Shown here: in pieces, positions 1-6,353 of the stretch
How positions within the stretch are numbered: the stretch's first letter is position 1
Layout: every line of letters starts with the position of its first letter
Assembly (NCBI GenBank): GCA_963204845.1
Contig: CAUJIL010000295.1
Location: 1 to 11,537 of the forward strand
From: Pseudomonadota bacterium
GTDB lineage: Bacteria; Pseudomonadota; Gammaproteobacteria; Pseudomonadales; UBA5518
Direction: 5' to 3'
DNA: 11,537 bases
The notes under the pieces: generated by a model
What the model was told of the DNA's origin: nothing
The model's database searches: none
The model's input: the letters and a program-made list of their open reading frames with translations, nothing else
Program-made: the position numbers and the translations under genes

Positions 1-43
1 GGACGCAGCCGTGCGCGTCCTGCGATCGGCCGTGGCCAGGTAA
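1..43 (+). CDS. C-terminal tail of an unidentified upstream gene (partial)
   Basis: The second reading frame is open from the left edge to a TAA at 41-43 and encodes DAAVRVLRSAVAR. Its codons nearly all end in G or C, like the genes around it, which favours this frame over the other two. Too little is present to assign a family. The stop lies 18 bases before the tolC-like start, so the two genes may be co-transcribed. An alternative frame ends in a TGA at 63-65 that overlaps the next start as ATGA, but its translation is rich in Cys, Trp and Pro and looks less like protein. Confidence 0.4.
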   Translation, partial: DAAVRVLRSAVAR

Positions 44-46
44 CAC

Positions 47-53
47 GGGAGGG
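47..53 (+). promoter_or_regulatory. Ribosome binding site of the tolC-like gene
   Basis: GGGAGGG lies 8 bases upstream of the ATG at 62 and is a strong match to the anti-Shine-Dalgarno sequence. It fixes the start of the channel gene. Confidence 0.7.
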
Positions 54-61
54 TTCGGGAC

Positions 62-1366
62 ATGAACAACAAGAACTGGATTGCACTGGTCGCCGCGATC
101 ACCGCCCAGACGTGCGTGGCCGACGACATCCTGTCGGCGTATCGCGAGGCGCTCGAGAACGACCCCGAATACAGTGCGGCGCTTGCGCAGTACGCGGCGA
201 TCGAGCAGCGGGTGCCGCAGAGCTTCGCGGCATTGCTGCCGGCGGTGACGTTGAGCGCGAACTCGGCGGCGAACGACTCCGACAGCGACACCTACGGGCG
301 CCAGAGCTACAACAGCAACGCCTGGGCGGTGCGCCTCACGCAGCCGCTGCTGCGCTGGGACAGCAAGATCGAGCACGACCAGACCAAGGTGCTGGTCGAC
401 CAGGCGCGCGCCGAGCTCGAGATCGCGCGCCAGGATCTGGTGGTGCGCCTGAGCCAGGCGTACTTCGACGTGTTGTACGCGCAGGACGCGCTGACGTTCA
501 TCGAGAGCGAACGCGCTGCGATTTCCGAGCAGCTTGCTTCCGCGAACCGCCGCTTCGAGCTCGGCACCGCTTCGATCACCGATGTGCGCGATGCGAAGGC
601 GCGCTTCGACATCGTCTCGGCGCAGCAGATCGCGGCGCGCAACGAGGTGGCGGCGAAAAGCGAGGCGCTGCGCGCGATCACGAACCGCTATCCGGGCGCG
701 CTGTCCCCGCTCGCCGAGGGCGTGACGCTGCACGAGCCCGCGCCGAACGACATGGAGGCATGGGTGAGCTCGGCGGTCACCGAGGGTCTGCCGGTGGTGG
801 CGGGGCAGGCCGCGCTCGAGATCGCGCGCATGGAGACGAAGAAGGCACGCGCCGGGCACCTGCCGAAAATCGACCTGACCGCGAGCTACGGCGAGACGAA
901 CTCGGGCACGATCACCACGCTGAACACCGATCTGGACGAGCACAGCGTAGGTGTGCAGCTCTCGCTGCCGCTCTACTCCGGTGGCGGCACGGTGGCGCGC
1001 CAGCGCGAGACCGCGAAGCTGCTCGAGAAGGCGATGGCCGAGCTCGACGGCGCGCGTCGCTCGAGCGCACTGCAGACGCGCCAGGCGTATCTGAATGCCA
1101 CCGCCGGCCTGGCGCAGGTGGCGGCGCTGGAAGAGGCGCTGCGATCGGCCGATACCGCGCTGGCGGCGAACCAGCGCGGGCTCGAGCTCGGCGTGCGCGC
1201 GAACATCGACGTGCTGAACGCGCGCCAGCAGGTTTCCGAAACGCAGCGTGACCTGGCGCGCGCGCGTTACGAGACGCTGATGTCGCTGCTGCGCCTGAAG
1301 GCGGCGGCCGGCCGGCTCGCCGAAACCGACGTGCAGGAGATCAACGCGCTGCTCGCGGCCCGCTGA
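62..1366 (+). CDS. tolC: TolC family outer-membrane channel protein
   Basis: This is an outer-membrane efflux/secretion channel of the TolC (OEP) family. It would form a trimeric beta-barrel and alpha-helical tunnel that docks with inner-membrane type I secretion or RND/MFS pumps. The 434-residue product starts with a signal peptide (hydrophobic core about 6-17, likely cleavage after CVA at 18-20). Two OEP repeats follow, roughly residues 22-215 and 230-425. Each ends in the coiled-coil motif typical of the family: GTASITDVRDAKARFD in the first and ANIDVLNARQQVSETQRD in the second. The final ETLMSLLRLKAAAGRLAETD closely resembles the end of the helical domain in E. coli TolC. It is shorter than the 493-residue E. 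coli protein, mostly because the C-terminal extension is missing. The start is supported by GGGAGGG at 47-53, 8 bases before ATG. Family assignment is firm. The partner pump is not in the window, so calling it the housekeeping tolC rather than a paralogue is inference. Confidence 0.9.
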   Translation: MNNKNWIALVAAITAQTCVADDILSAYREALENDPEYSAALAQYAAIEQRVPQSFAALLPAVTLSANSAANDSDSDTYGRQSYNSNAWAVRLTQPLLRWDSKIEHDQTKVLVDQARAELEIARQDLVVRLSQAYFDVLYAQDALTFIESERAAISEQLASANRRFELGTASITDVRDAKARFDIVSAQQIAARNEVAAKSEALRAITNRYPGALSPLAEGVTLHEPAPNDMEAWVSSAVTEGLPVVAGQAALEIARMETKKARAGHLPKIDLTASYGETNSGTITTLNTDLDEHSVGVQLSLPLYSGGGTVARQRETAKLLEKAMAELDGARRSSALQTRQAYLNATAGLAQVAALEEALRSADTALAANQRGLELGVRANIDVLNARQQVSETQRDLARARYETLMSLLRLKAAAGRLAETDVQEINALLAAR

Positions 1367-1373
1367 GGCCGCG
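1354..1373. terminator. Hairpin at the convergent gene ends
   Basis: CGCGGCC (1354-1360) and GGCCGCG (1367-1373) form a perfect 7-bp stem with a 6-base loop. The loop ends in the tolC stop codon. The next gene ends on the opposite strand at 1377, so this hairpin sits where transcripts from both sides meet. There is no T-tract on either strand, so a role as a bidirectional terminator or 3'-end stabiliser is an inference. Confidence 0.35.
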
Positions 1374-1376
1374 CGC

Positions 1377-3629
1377 TCACTCGAACTGCTGCCCGATCTG
1401 CAGGTACAGCGCGCGTTGGTGTCCCTCGCCGATGCCGGCGCCGAGGAACACCGGCCCGAACGGCGACTCGATGCCGAGGAACACGCTGCCGGCGAAGATC
1501 AGCTCGTCGAGCGCGACGTCGTTGCGGCGCAGCCACGCGTTGCCGGCCTCGAGGCTGGCGCCGGCATAGACCGGCAGGTCGGTCGGCAGCAGCGACTGCT
1601 GGTTCAGCCGCCGGTACCAGACCAGGCTGGCCAGTCCCAGGTAATTGCCGGCCAGCGAATCGCGCGTGTAGCCCGACAGCGACTGGAAGCCGCCCAGCGT
1701 GAACACCTGCGAGGGCAACGTGATGCGGTCCGGGTCGGCGGCGTCGAAGTCGACGTCGAGCTCCGACCAGCGCAGGTTCGCGCTCAGCACGTTGCGACCG
1801 AAGGAGCGCACCAGTTGCGCGCGCGTGGTCCAGGCCTCGTAGTCGGTTCCCGCTCCCCACGATTCACGCCCGTCGTCGAAGCGGCTGCCGAAGCGCAGGC
1901 CGTGCGTGGGGAAATTCGTGCGGTCCAGCGAATCGTGGCGCAGCTCCGCGAACCAGCCGCCGTCGTCCTCGTCGCGCGTGCCGGGGATGCCCTGGCCGAT
2001 CTCGACCGTGGTGTCGGCGGTTCCCAGGTAGCCGCCCGCGCGCACCGATACTGTGTTGCCGAAATTGATTCCCGGTGCCACCTCGAGCCGGTGCTGGTCC
2101 ACCTCGACGCGCGCGATCACCGAGCCGCGCTCGGAGACGTTGATCTGTCGCTGCTGGTAGTCGTAGCGCGCATCGACGAACAGCCGCCGGCCGATGTCCA
2201 GCGGCTGGTAGAACTCGCTGCTGAAGCGCGAACGGCCGCCGAGTTGCGCCAGCGTGTACCACTCGGCGCCGAGGCGGTTGATCCCTTTCTGGCGCCAGCC
2301 GGCGCGCAGCGCGAAATCGCTGCTGCCGCGGCTGTCCTGGTCCCAGCCCATTCCCAGGCGCAGGTAGCTGATGCCGGAAGGGTGCGCGGTGGCGCGCAGC
2401 GTGAGCACGTAGCGTCCGTCGTCCTCGCGCGCGACCTCGTAGTCCACGCGCGAGAATTCGTCGAGACCGTAGATCTCGGCGATGTCGCGCTCCATGCGCG
2501 CGCGGTCCAGCCGTTCGCCGAGCGGCTGCGTGAGCATGTTGCGCAACAGCTCCGGCGAGACCGCCGCGTCGGATTCGACGCGGATCGCGTCGATGCGCGG
2601 CAGGCGCAGTCGCGGGCGCTCGGCGACCGCCGGCGCGTCGGCGTCGGCGGCCAGTGCGGCGAGCTGCGGTTCCATCTGCGCGGCTGCGGCGTAGCCGATC
2701 GCGATCGCCTCGGCGGCCTTGTCGAAACTCATCGTCAGGATGCCGGCGGCGTCGAGCGCCGGCGCGATCAGCACGTCGTCGCCGCCGAGGCGTGCGAGCT
2801 GCTGGCGCGAGTTGCTGCGGGTCATGATGGTGGTCAGCTGGTCCATCAGCGTGAGCACGTTGTCGAGCCGTGCGCGCTGGTAGAGCGCGGTGCCGACGTC
2901 GATCACGATCAGCCGGTCCACGCCCATCGCCTGCGCGACGTCGACCGGGATGTTGTTCGCGATGCCGCCGTCGACCAGCAACCGGCCGTCGATCTCGACC
3001 GGCGAGAAGATGCCCGGAATCGACATGCTGGCGCGCATCGCCATCGCCAGATCGCCGCGGCCGATCACCACCGCGTCGCCGGTCTCGATGTCGGTGGCCA
3101 CGGCGCGGAACGGAATCGGCAGTGCGTCGAAGTCGTGCACGCGCGCGACGTGCCCCACGATGTCGTGCAGCACCATGTTCAGGTGCTGGCCCTCGATCGC
3201 GCCCATCGGCAGCCGCAGCCGGCCTTCCTTGTAGCGCAGCTTGCCGCGCACCAGGAAATCGAGGTCCTCCTGCTTGCGGCGCAGCGACAGCTGCTCGCGC
3301 GGCGTGGTGTCGTCGAAGGCGTGCTTCCAGTCCAGCGTGGTCGCGATTTCCTCCATCGCGGCGGCGTCGAGCCCCGACGCATGCATCGCGCCGACGATCG
3401 CGCCCATGCTGGTGCCGGCGATCGCCTGTACGCGGATGCCGCGCTCCTCGAGGTAGCGGATCACGCCGATGTGCGCGAGTCCGCGCGCGCCACCGCCGGC
3501 GAGCACCAGCCCGATGCGCGGCGGCTGCGCCTGCGCGCGCGCGGCGTCACCCGGCGGGTCCGCAGCCGTCGCCGTGACCGGTGTGGAACCGAGCAACAGC
3601 GCAACGATCAATGCCGCAAACACACGCAT
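1377..3629 (-). CDS. PlpD-like type Vd autotransporter: patatin phospholipase, POTRA and barrel
   Basis: This 750-residue protein has the architecture of PlpD (P. aeruginosa) and FplA (Fusobacterium). A patatin-like lipase is carried to the surface by its own POTRA domain and 16-stranded barrel. A signal peptide occupies residues 1-23 (ending TATAA). The patatin domain spans about 37-330: oxyanion-hole GGGARG at 45-50, nucleophile elbow GTSMG at 72-76 with Ser74, and DGG at 220-222 with catalytic Asp220. A single POTRA-like segment lies at about 345-413, followed by the D15/surface-antigen barrel at about 419-750. All catalytic residues are present, so it should be an active phospholipase A. 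The start was chosen at 3629 because GGGAGGA precedes it at good spacing and a signal peptide follows at once. An in-frame ATG 33 codons upstream has neither. The final residues are QQFE, so the usual terminal Phe is second to last. Transcription converges on the tolC-like gene and diverges from the metal-uptake pair. Whether the lipase domain is released from the cell cannot be told. Confidence 0.9.
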   Translation of the reverse strand: MRVFAALIVALLLGSTPVTATAADPPGDAARAQAQPPRIGLVLAGGGARGLAHIGVIRYLEERGIRVQAIAGTSMGAIVGAMHASGLDAAAMEEIATTLDWKHAFDDTTPREQLSLRRKQEDLDFLVRGKLRYKEGRLRLPMGAIEGQHLNMVLHDIVGHVARVHDFDALPIPFRAVATDIETGDAVVIGRGDLAMAMRASMSIPGIFSPVEIDGRLLVDGGIANNIPVDVAQAMGVDRLIVIDVGTALYQRARLDNVLTLMDQLTTIMTRSNSRQQLARLGGDDVLIAPALDAAGILTMSFDKAAEAIAIGYAAAAQMEPQLAALAADADAPAVAERPRLRLPRIDAIRVESDAAVSPELLRNMLTQPLGERLDRARMERDIAEIYGLDEFSRVDYEVAREDDGRYVLTLRATAHPSGISYLRLGMGWDQDSRGSSDFALRAGWRQKGINRLGAEWYTLAQLGGRSRFSSEFYQPLDIGRRLFVDARYDYQQRQINVSERGSVIARVEVDQHRLEVAPGINFGNTVSVRAGGYLGTADTTVEIGQGIPGTRDEDDGGWFAELRHDSLDRTNFPTHGLRFGSRFDDGRESWGAGTDYEAWTTRAQLVRSFGRNVLSANLRWSELDVDFDAADPDRITLPSQVFTLGGFQSLSGYTRDSLAGNYLGLASLVWYRRLNQQSLLPTDLPVYAGASLEAGNAWLRRNDVALDELIFAGSVFLGIESPFGPVFLGAGIGEGHQRALYLQIGQQFE

Positions 3630-3672
3630 CGCGAAATTCCTCCCGCCGGGGGAATCCCCGATGCCGTATTGT

Positions 3673-3692
3673 CCGCACGCGCCGCCGTGCGG
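3673..3692. repeat. Inverted repeat in the divergent intergenic region
   Basis: CCGCACG (3673-3679) and CGTGCGG (3686-3692) form a perfect 7-bp inverted repeat around CGCCGC. It lies in the presumed upstream or 5' untranslated region of the patatin gene on the minus strand. It could be an RNA hairpin or an operator. It could also be chance in DNA this GC-rich. Confidence 0.3.
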
Positions 3693-3699
3693 GTCCACG

Positions 3700-3717
3700 C
3701 CAAATCGCGGCATTTGG
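3700..3717. promoter_or_regulatory. Operator-like dyad CCAAAT-N6-ATTTGG
   Basis: CCAAAT at 3700-3705 and ATTTGG at 3712-3717 are perfect inverted arms around CGCGGC. Partial symmetry continues outside the arms (3698/3719 and 3696/3721). It is AT-rich against a very GC-rich background and lies between divergent genes. It overlaps the possible -35 element (3714-3719) of the small-protein/receptor operon. That position is typical of a repressor site. It does not match the classical Zur or Fur consensus, so the binding protein is unknown. Confidence 0.4.
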
Positions 3718-3742
3718 TGGGTCGGCACTGCGTGCGTATACT
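3714..3742 (+). promoter_or_regulatory. Promoter for the metal-uptake pair, possibly leaderless
   Basis: TATACT at 3737-3742 is a good -10 element (5 of 6 to TATAAT). A weak -35, TTGGTG at 3714-3719, stands 17 bases upstream. Transcription would be expected to begin about 7 bases after the -10, around 3749-3752. That is at or next to the ATG at 3752, which has no Shine-Dalgarno sequence. This suggests a leaderless or nearly leaderless mRNA. Confidence 0.5.
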
Positions 3743-3751
3743 GCCCGCGCC

Positions 3752-4054
3752 ATGATCGTCACCGCCTCCTTCCGTTCCGCACGCCGCACGGCCGCACTCG
3801 CACTCGCGCTCGGCGCCTGCCTGTTGCTGCTCGCGGCGGCGCAGCACGTGCACGCCTCCGGGGCACAGCCCGGCGGCGCGGAGTGCGTGTTGTGCGTGAC
3901 CGGCCATGCGCCGGCGATCGTTCCCGCGATCCATCTGCCGGCTCCCGCCACGTTCGTGACACCGCGTGCCACAACGTACCGTTTGCCGGTCGTGGTGCGC
4001 CGCGCGTGCGCGCGGCACGCGATCCGCGCCCCGCCCTCGTCCTCCGTCGCTTGA
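3752..4054 (+). CDS. Small secreted or membrane CxxC protein, DUF2946-like
   Basis: This 100-residue protein has a basic N-terminus and a hydrophobic stretch (about residues 14-30), ending in AAAQHVHA. The stretch could be a cleaved signal or a single membrane anchor. It is followed by ECVLC (Cys45, Cys48) and several His residues (32, 34, 52, 61). The tail is rich in Arg and Pro and carries ARHAIRAPP. Small size, exported N-terminus, central CxxC and a late RAPP motif fit the DUF2946 group. Such proteins are often found next to TonB-dependent metal receptors and are presumed to be metal-associated, but have no defined activity. It lies 80 bases ahead of the ZnuD-like receptor on the same strand and is probably co-transcribed with it. 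I chose 3752 because a -10 element ends 10 bases before it and the signal sequence begins there. Longer in-frame starts run into the divergent patatin gene. The DUF assignment is from pattern recall and is moderate. Confidence 0.6.
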   Translation: MIVTASFRSARRTAALALALGACLLLLAAAQHVHASGAQPGGAECVLCVTGHAPAIVPAIHLPAPATFVTPRATTYRLPVVVRRACARHAIRAPPSSSVA

Positions 4055-4059
4055 CAGCA

Positions 4060-4078
4060 ACGCGGCCGCCGGCCGCGT
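4060..4078. repeat. Perfect GC hairpin between the small gene and the receptor gene
   Basis: ACGCGGCC (4060-4067) and GGCCGCGT (4071-4078) form a perfect 8-bp stem around GCC, starting 5 bases after the stop of the small gene. No T-run follows, so it is not a standard terminator. It could protect or process the transcript between the two genes, or attenuate read-through into the receptor gene. The role is inferred from position only. Confidence 0.45.
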
Positions 4079-4134
4079 GTAGCTCGCGGTTCCGCGGTGC
4101 GGATCCGTGCCCCGCATCCGATGGAGAGTCGATC

Positions 4135-6225
4135 ATGAAGAAGCCACCTGACCGCGTGGCGGCACTGGTCGCCGCTGCGCTCGGCAGCCTGTCCGGCCAT
4201 GCCGCGGGCGCCGGCGTGCATTCCGCGCTGGAGGAAATCGTCGTCACCGCGCCGATGCACAAGGGCGAGGCCGAGACCGTGCACCCGGTCAACGTCGTCG
4301 CCGGCGAGGCGCTGCGCCGCAAGCTCGCCGCGACCCTCGGCGAAACACTGAAGCAGGAAGTCGGCGTCTCGTACGCCTCCTTCGGCCCCGGTGTGGGGCA
4401 CCCGGTGATCCGTGGCCAGGGGGCGCCGCGCGTGCTGGTGCTGCAGAACAGCCTGCCGGTGGCCGACGCCGCCAACACCAGCGCCGACCACGCCAACGCC
4501 ACCGAGGCCGTGCTCGCCGAGCGCATCGAGGTGCTGCGTGGTCCGGCGACGCTGCTCTACGGCAGCGGGGCGATCGGCGGCGTGGTCAACGTGATCGACA
4601 ACCGCGTGCCCGCGCGCGTGCCGGCGGCCAGCGACGGCGCGCTCGAGTACCGGCGTGCGTCGAATGCCGGCGCCCGTGTGCTCGCCGGGCGCCTCGACAC
4701 TGGCGCCCGCGAACTCGCACTGCACCTGGACGGTTTCCGGCGTGACAGCGCCGAGACGCGCATTCCGGGACACGCGCACACCGATGGCGGCGGCGGCGAC
4801 GGGCGCATCGCGAACACCGACGCCGAGGCCGAGGGCGCGACGGCCGGGCTGTCGTGGGTGTTCGATCGCGGCTTCCTCGGCGCGGCCGTGAACCGGCTCG
4901 AGTCCGATTACGGGATTCCGGCCGGTGCGCACGCACACGAGGATCACGACGAGGAGGAGCACGACGACGAAGCGCCCGACGGGGACGATCCCGCCGGGGA
5001 TCACGGTGGTCATGGCAGCGACGGGGTGCGCGTCGACCTCGAGCAAACCCGCTACGAGCTGCGCGGAGAGCTCGCGGAGCCGCTGCCGGGAACGGAACTG
5101 CTGCGGGCGCACTTCGCGTGGTCCGATTACGGGCACGACGAGATCGAGGACGGCGTGGTCGGCACCCGCTTCGGCAGCCGGGCGCGCGATGGTCGCATCG
5201 AGGCCGTGCACCGCCTCGGCGAACGCCTCCATGGCGCGGCCGGCGTGCAGTTCGGGCAGCGCGAGTTCGAGGCACGCGGCGACGAAGCCTTCGTTCCCGA
5301 CGTGGATTCGCGCTCGTGGGGCGTGTTCGTGGTCGAGGATCTGCATCTCGGCGATGTGGTGTGGGAGTTCGGGCTGCGCTTCAACCGCGACCAGCACGAT
5401 CCGGTCGCCGGCCGCACGCGCGCCTTCGGCACCCGCAGTGCCTCGGTGTCGGCGTTGTGGACGCCCGCTGTGGGCCACACGCTGAAGTTCGGTCTGACCG
5501 GCGCCGGACGTGCACCGACGCTCGAGGAGCTGTTCGCCAACGGCGTGCACGTCGCGACCGCGAGCTACGAGACCGGCAATGCCGCGCTCGACGAGGAGCG
5601 TTCGCTGAACCTGGACCTGGGTTGGCACTTCCACGACGAGTGGCTCGATGCCGGTGTGGAGCTGTTCCACAACCGCTACGCGGATTTCATCTACCAGCGC
5701 AACACCGGGTTGCTGTTCGATCCCGACCACGGAACGACGGCAGCGGCATGCACGGCGGACGACGCCGACGCGTGCCTGCCGGTGCGCCAGTGGAGCGCTG
5801 GCGATGCGCGTTTCCACGGCATCGAGGCCGAGGCGCTGTACCGCGTGTCGGAGGCCTGGCGGTTCGGGCTGGCCGGCGATTACGTGCGCGGGCGCCTCGA
5901 CGACGGCGAGGACGTGCCGCGCGTGCCGGCGCCACGGCTCGCGGCCACGCTGGGCTGGGTGGACTCCGGTGTGGATCTGGGGCTGCGCCTGACACGTGTA
6001 TTCCGCCAGGCGCACACCGGCGAAGGCGAACCGCCGGTCGACGCGCACCTGCTGCTCGCGGCGCACGCGCAGTACGCCTTCCTCGCCGGCGACAACGAGT
6101 GCACGGTGTTCCTGCGCGGCGAGAACCTGCTCGACCGGGACGTGCGCAACGCCGCCTCGCTGCTGCGCGACCTCGCGCCGGAGGCCGGGCGCAGCGTCGA
6201 GCTCGGCATGCGGATCGCCTTCTGA
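4135..6225 (+). CDS. znuD: TonB-dependent outer-membrane receptor, ZnuD-like (probable zinc uptake)
   Basis: This 696-residue outer-membrane receptor has a signal peptide (about 1-24) and a TonB box EEIVVTA (33-39). The plug domain spans about 47-160, with the usual IEVLRGPATLLYGSGAIGGVVN region (131-152). A 22-strand barrel ends in a terminal Phe (MRIAF). Residues 264-297 form a loop with 6 His and 14 Asp/Glu, and a second small His cluster (HAH) lies at 213-215. Such His/acidic loops characterise the zinc receptor ZnuD of Neisseria and its relatives. Cys539 and Cys547 (C-x7-C) may form a disulfide in another external loop. It would import zinc, or a zinc complex, into the periplasm using TonB-ExbBD energy. 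The start at 4135 is supported by GGAGAG at 4123-4128. The frame is open further upstream, but that part lacks a signal peptide and overlaps the small gene. No classical Zur box is visible. Receptor identity is firm. Zinc specificity is inferred from the loop; nickel, cobalt or haem remain possible. Confidence 0.88.
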   Translation: MKKPPDRVAALVAAALGSLSGHAAGAGVHSALEEIVVTAPMHKGEAETVHPVNVVAGEALRRKLAATLGETLKQEVGVSYASFGPGVGHPVIRGQGAPRVLVLQNSLPVADAANTSADHANATEAVLAERIEVLRGPATLLYGSGAIGGVVNVIDNRVPARVPAASDGALEYRRASNAGARVLAGRLDTGARELALHLDGFRRDSAETRIPGHAHTDGGGGDGRIANTDAEAEGATAGLSWVFDRGFLGAAVNRLESDYGIPAGAHAHEDHDEEEHDDEAPDGDDPAGDHGGHGSDGVRVDLEQTRYELRGELAEPLPGTELLRAHFAWSDYGHDEIEDGVVGTRFGSRARDGRIEAVHRLGERLHGAAGVQFGQREFEARGDEAFVPDVDSRSWGVFVVEDLHLGDVVWEFGLRFNRDQHDPVAGRTRAFGTRSASVSALWTPAVGHTLKFGLTGAGRAPTLEELFANGVHVATASYETGNAALDEERSLNLDLGWHFHDEWLDAGVELFHNRYADFIYQRNTGLLFDPDHGTTAAACTADDADACLPVRQWSAGDARFHGIEAEALYRVSEAWRFGLAGDYVRGRLDDGEDVPRVPAPRLAATLGWVDSGVDLGLRLTRVFRQAHTGEGEPPVDAHLLLAAHAQYAFLAGDNECTVFLRGENLLDRDVRNAASLLRDLAPEAGRSVELGMRIAF

Positions 6226-6260
6226 GCGCAGCGCGCGCTATCCATACAGGATCGTAACCA

Positions 6261-6292
6261 AACGGGCGGCCCGGATGCCGTCCGTTTTTTTT
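6261..6292 (+). terminator. Rho-independent terminator after the receptor gene
   Basis: AACGGGCGG (6261-6269) pairs with CCGTCCGTT (6278-6286), with one G-U pair and an 8-base loop. The 3' arm runs into eight consecutive T residues (6285-6292). This is a canonical intrinsic terminator, 35 bases after the receptor stop. It separates the metal-uptake operon from the molybdoenzyme unit. Confidence 0.88.
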
Positions 6293-6341
6293 GCACGCAT
6301 GCTAAGTTGGCCGGTGTCAGTGGTTCATTTCGTTCCCTGCC

Positions 6342-6347
6342 GGAGAG
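6342..6347 (+). promoter_or_regulatory. Ribosome binding site of the molybdoenzyme gene
   Basis: GGAGAG lies 6 bases before the ATG at 6354 and supports that start. The same spacing and motif precede the TonB receptor gene. I could not assign a convincing promoter in 6293-6341. Confidence 0.65.
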
Positions 6348-6353
6348 TCACCG

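Noticed and set aside
3630..3728. An upstream start adding 33 residues to the patatin protein
   Set aside because: The added stretch crosses the intergenic inverted repeats and would bury the signal peptide. The ATG at 3629 has GGGAGGA at good spacing.
1416..3755. A 779-codon open frame on the plus strand opposite the patatin gene
   Set aside because: It is antisense to a gene with full domain structure and catalytic motifs. Its translation is dominated by Arg, Ala, Val and His low-complexity runs, typical of shadows in GC-rich DNA.
3469..4134. A 222-codon N-terminal extension of the TonB receptor
   Set aside because: It would overlap the patatin gene and the small gene and has no signal peptide. 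The start at 4135 has both a ribosome binding site and a signal sequence.
3690..4134. A classical Zur or Fur box upstream of the receptor operon
   Set aside because: I looked for AT-rich TGTTATA-type or GATAATGATAATC-type dyads and found none; the only dyad is CCAAAT-N6-ATTTGG, reported separately.
3547..6066. An 839-codon open frame on the minus strand opposite the small gene and the receptor gene
   Set aside because: No recognisable motifs, an Arg/Ala/His/Val-rich composition, and it covers two well-supported genes and a promoter region.
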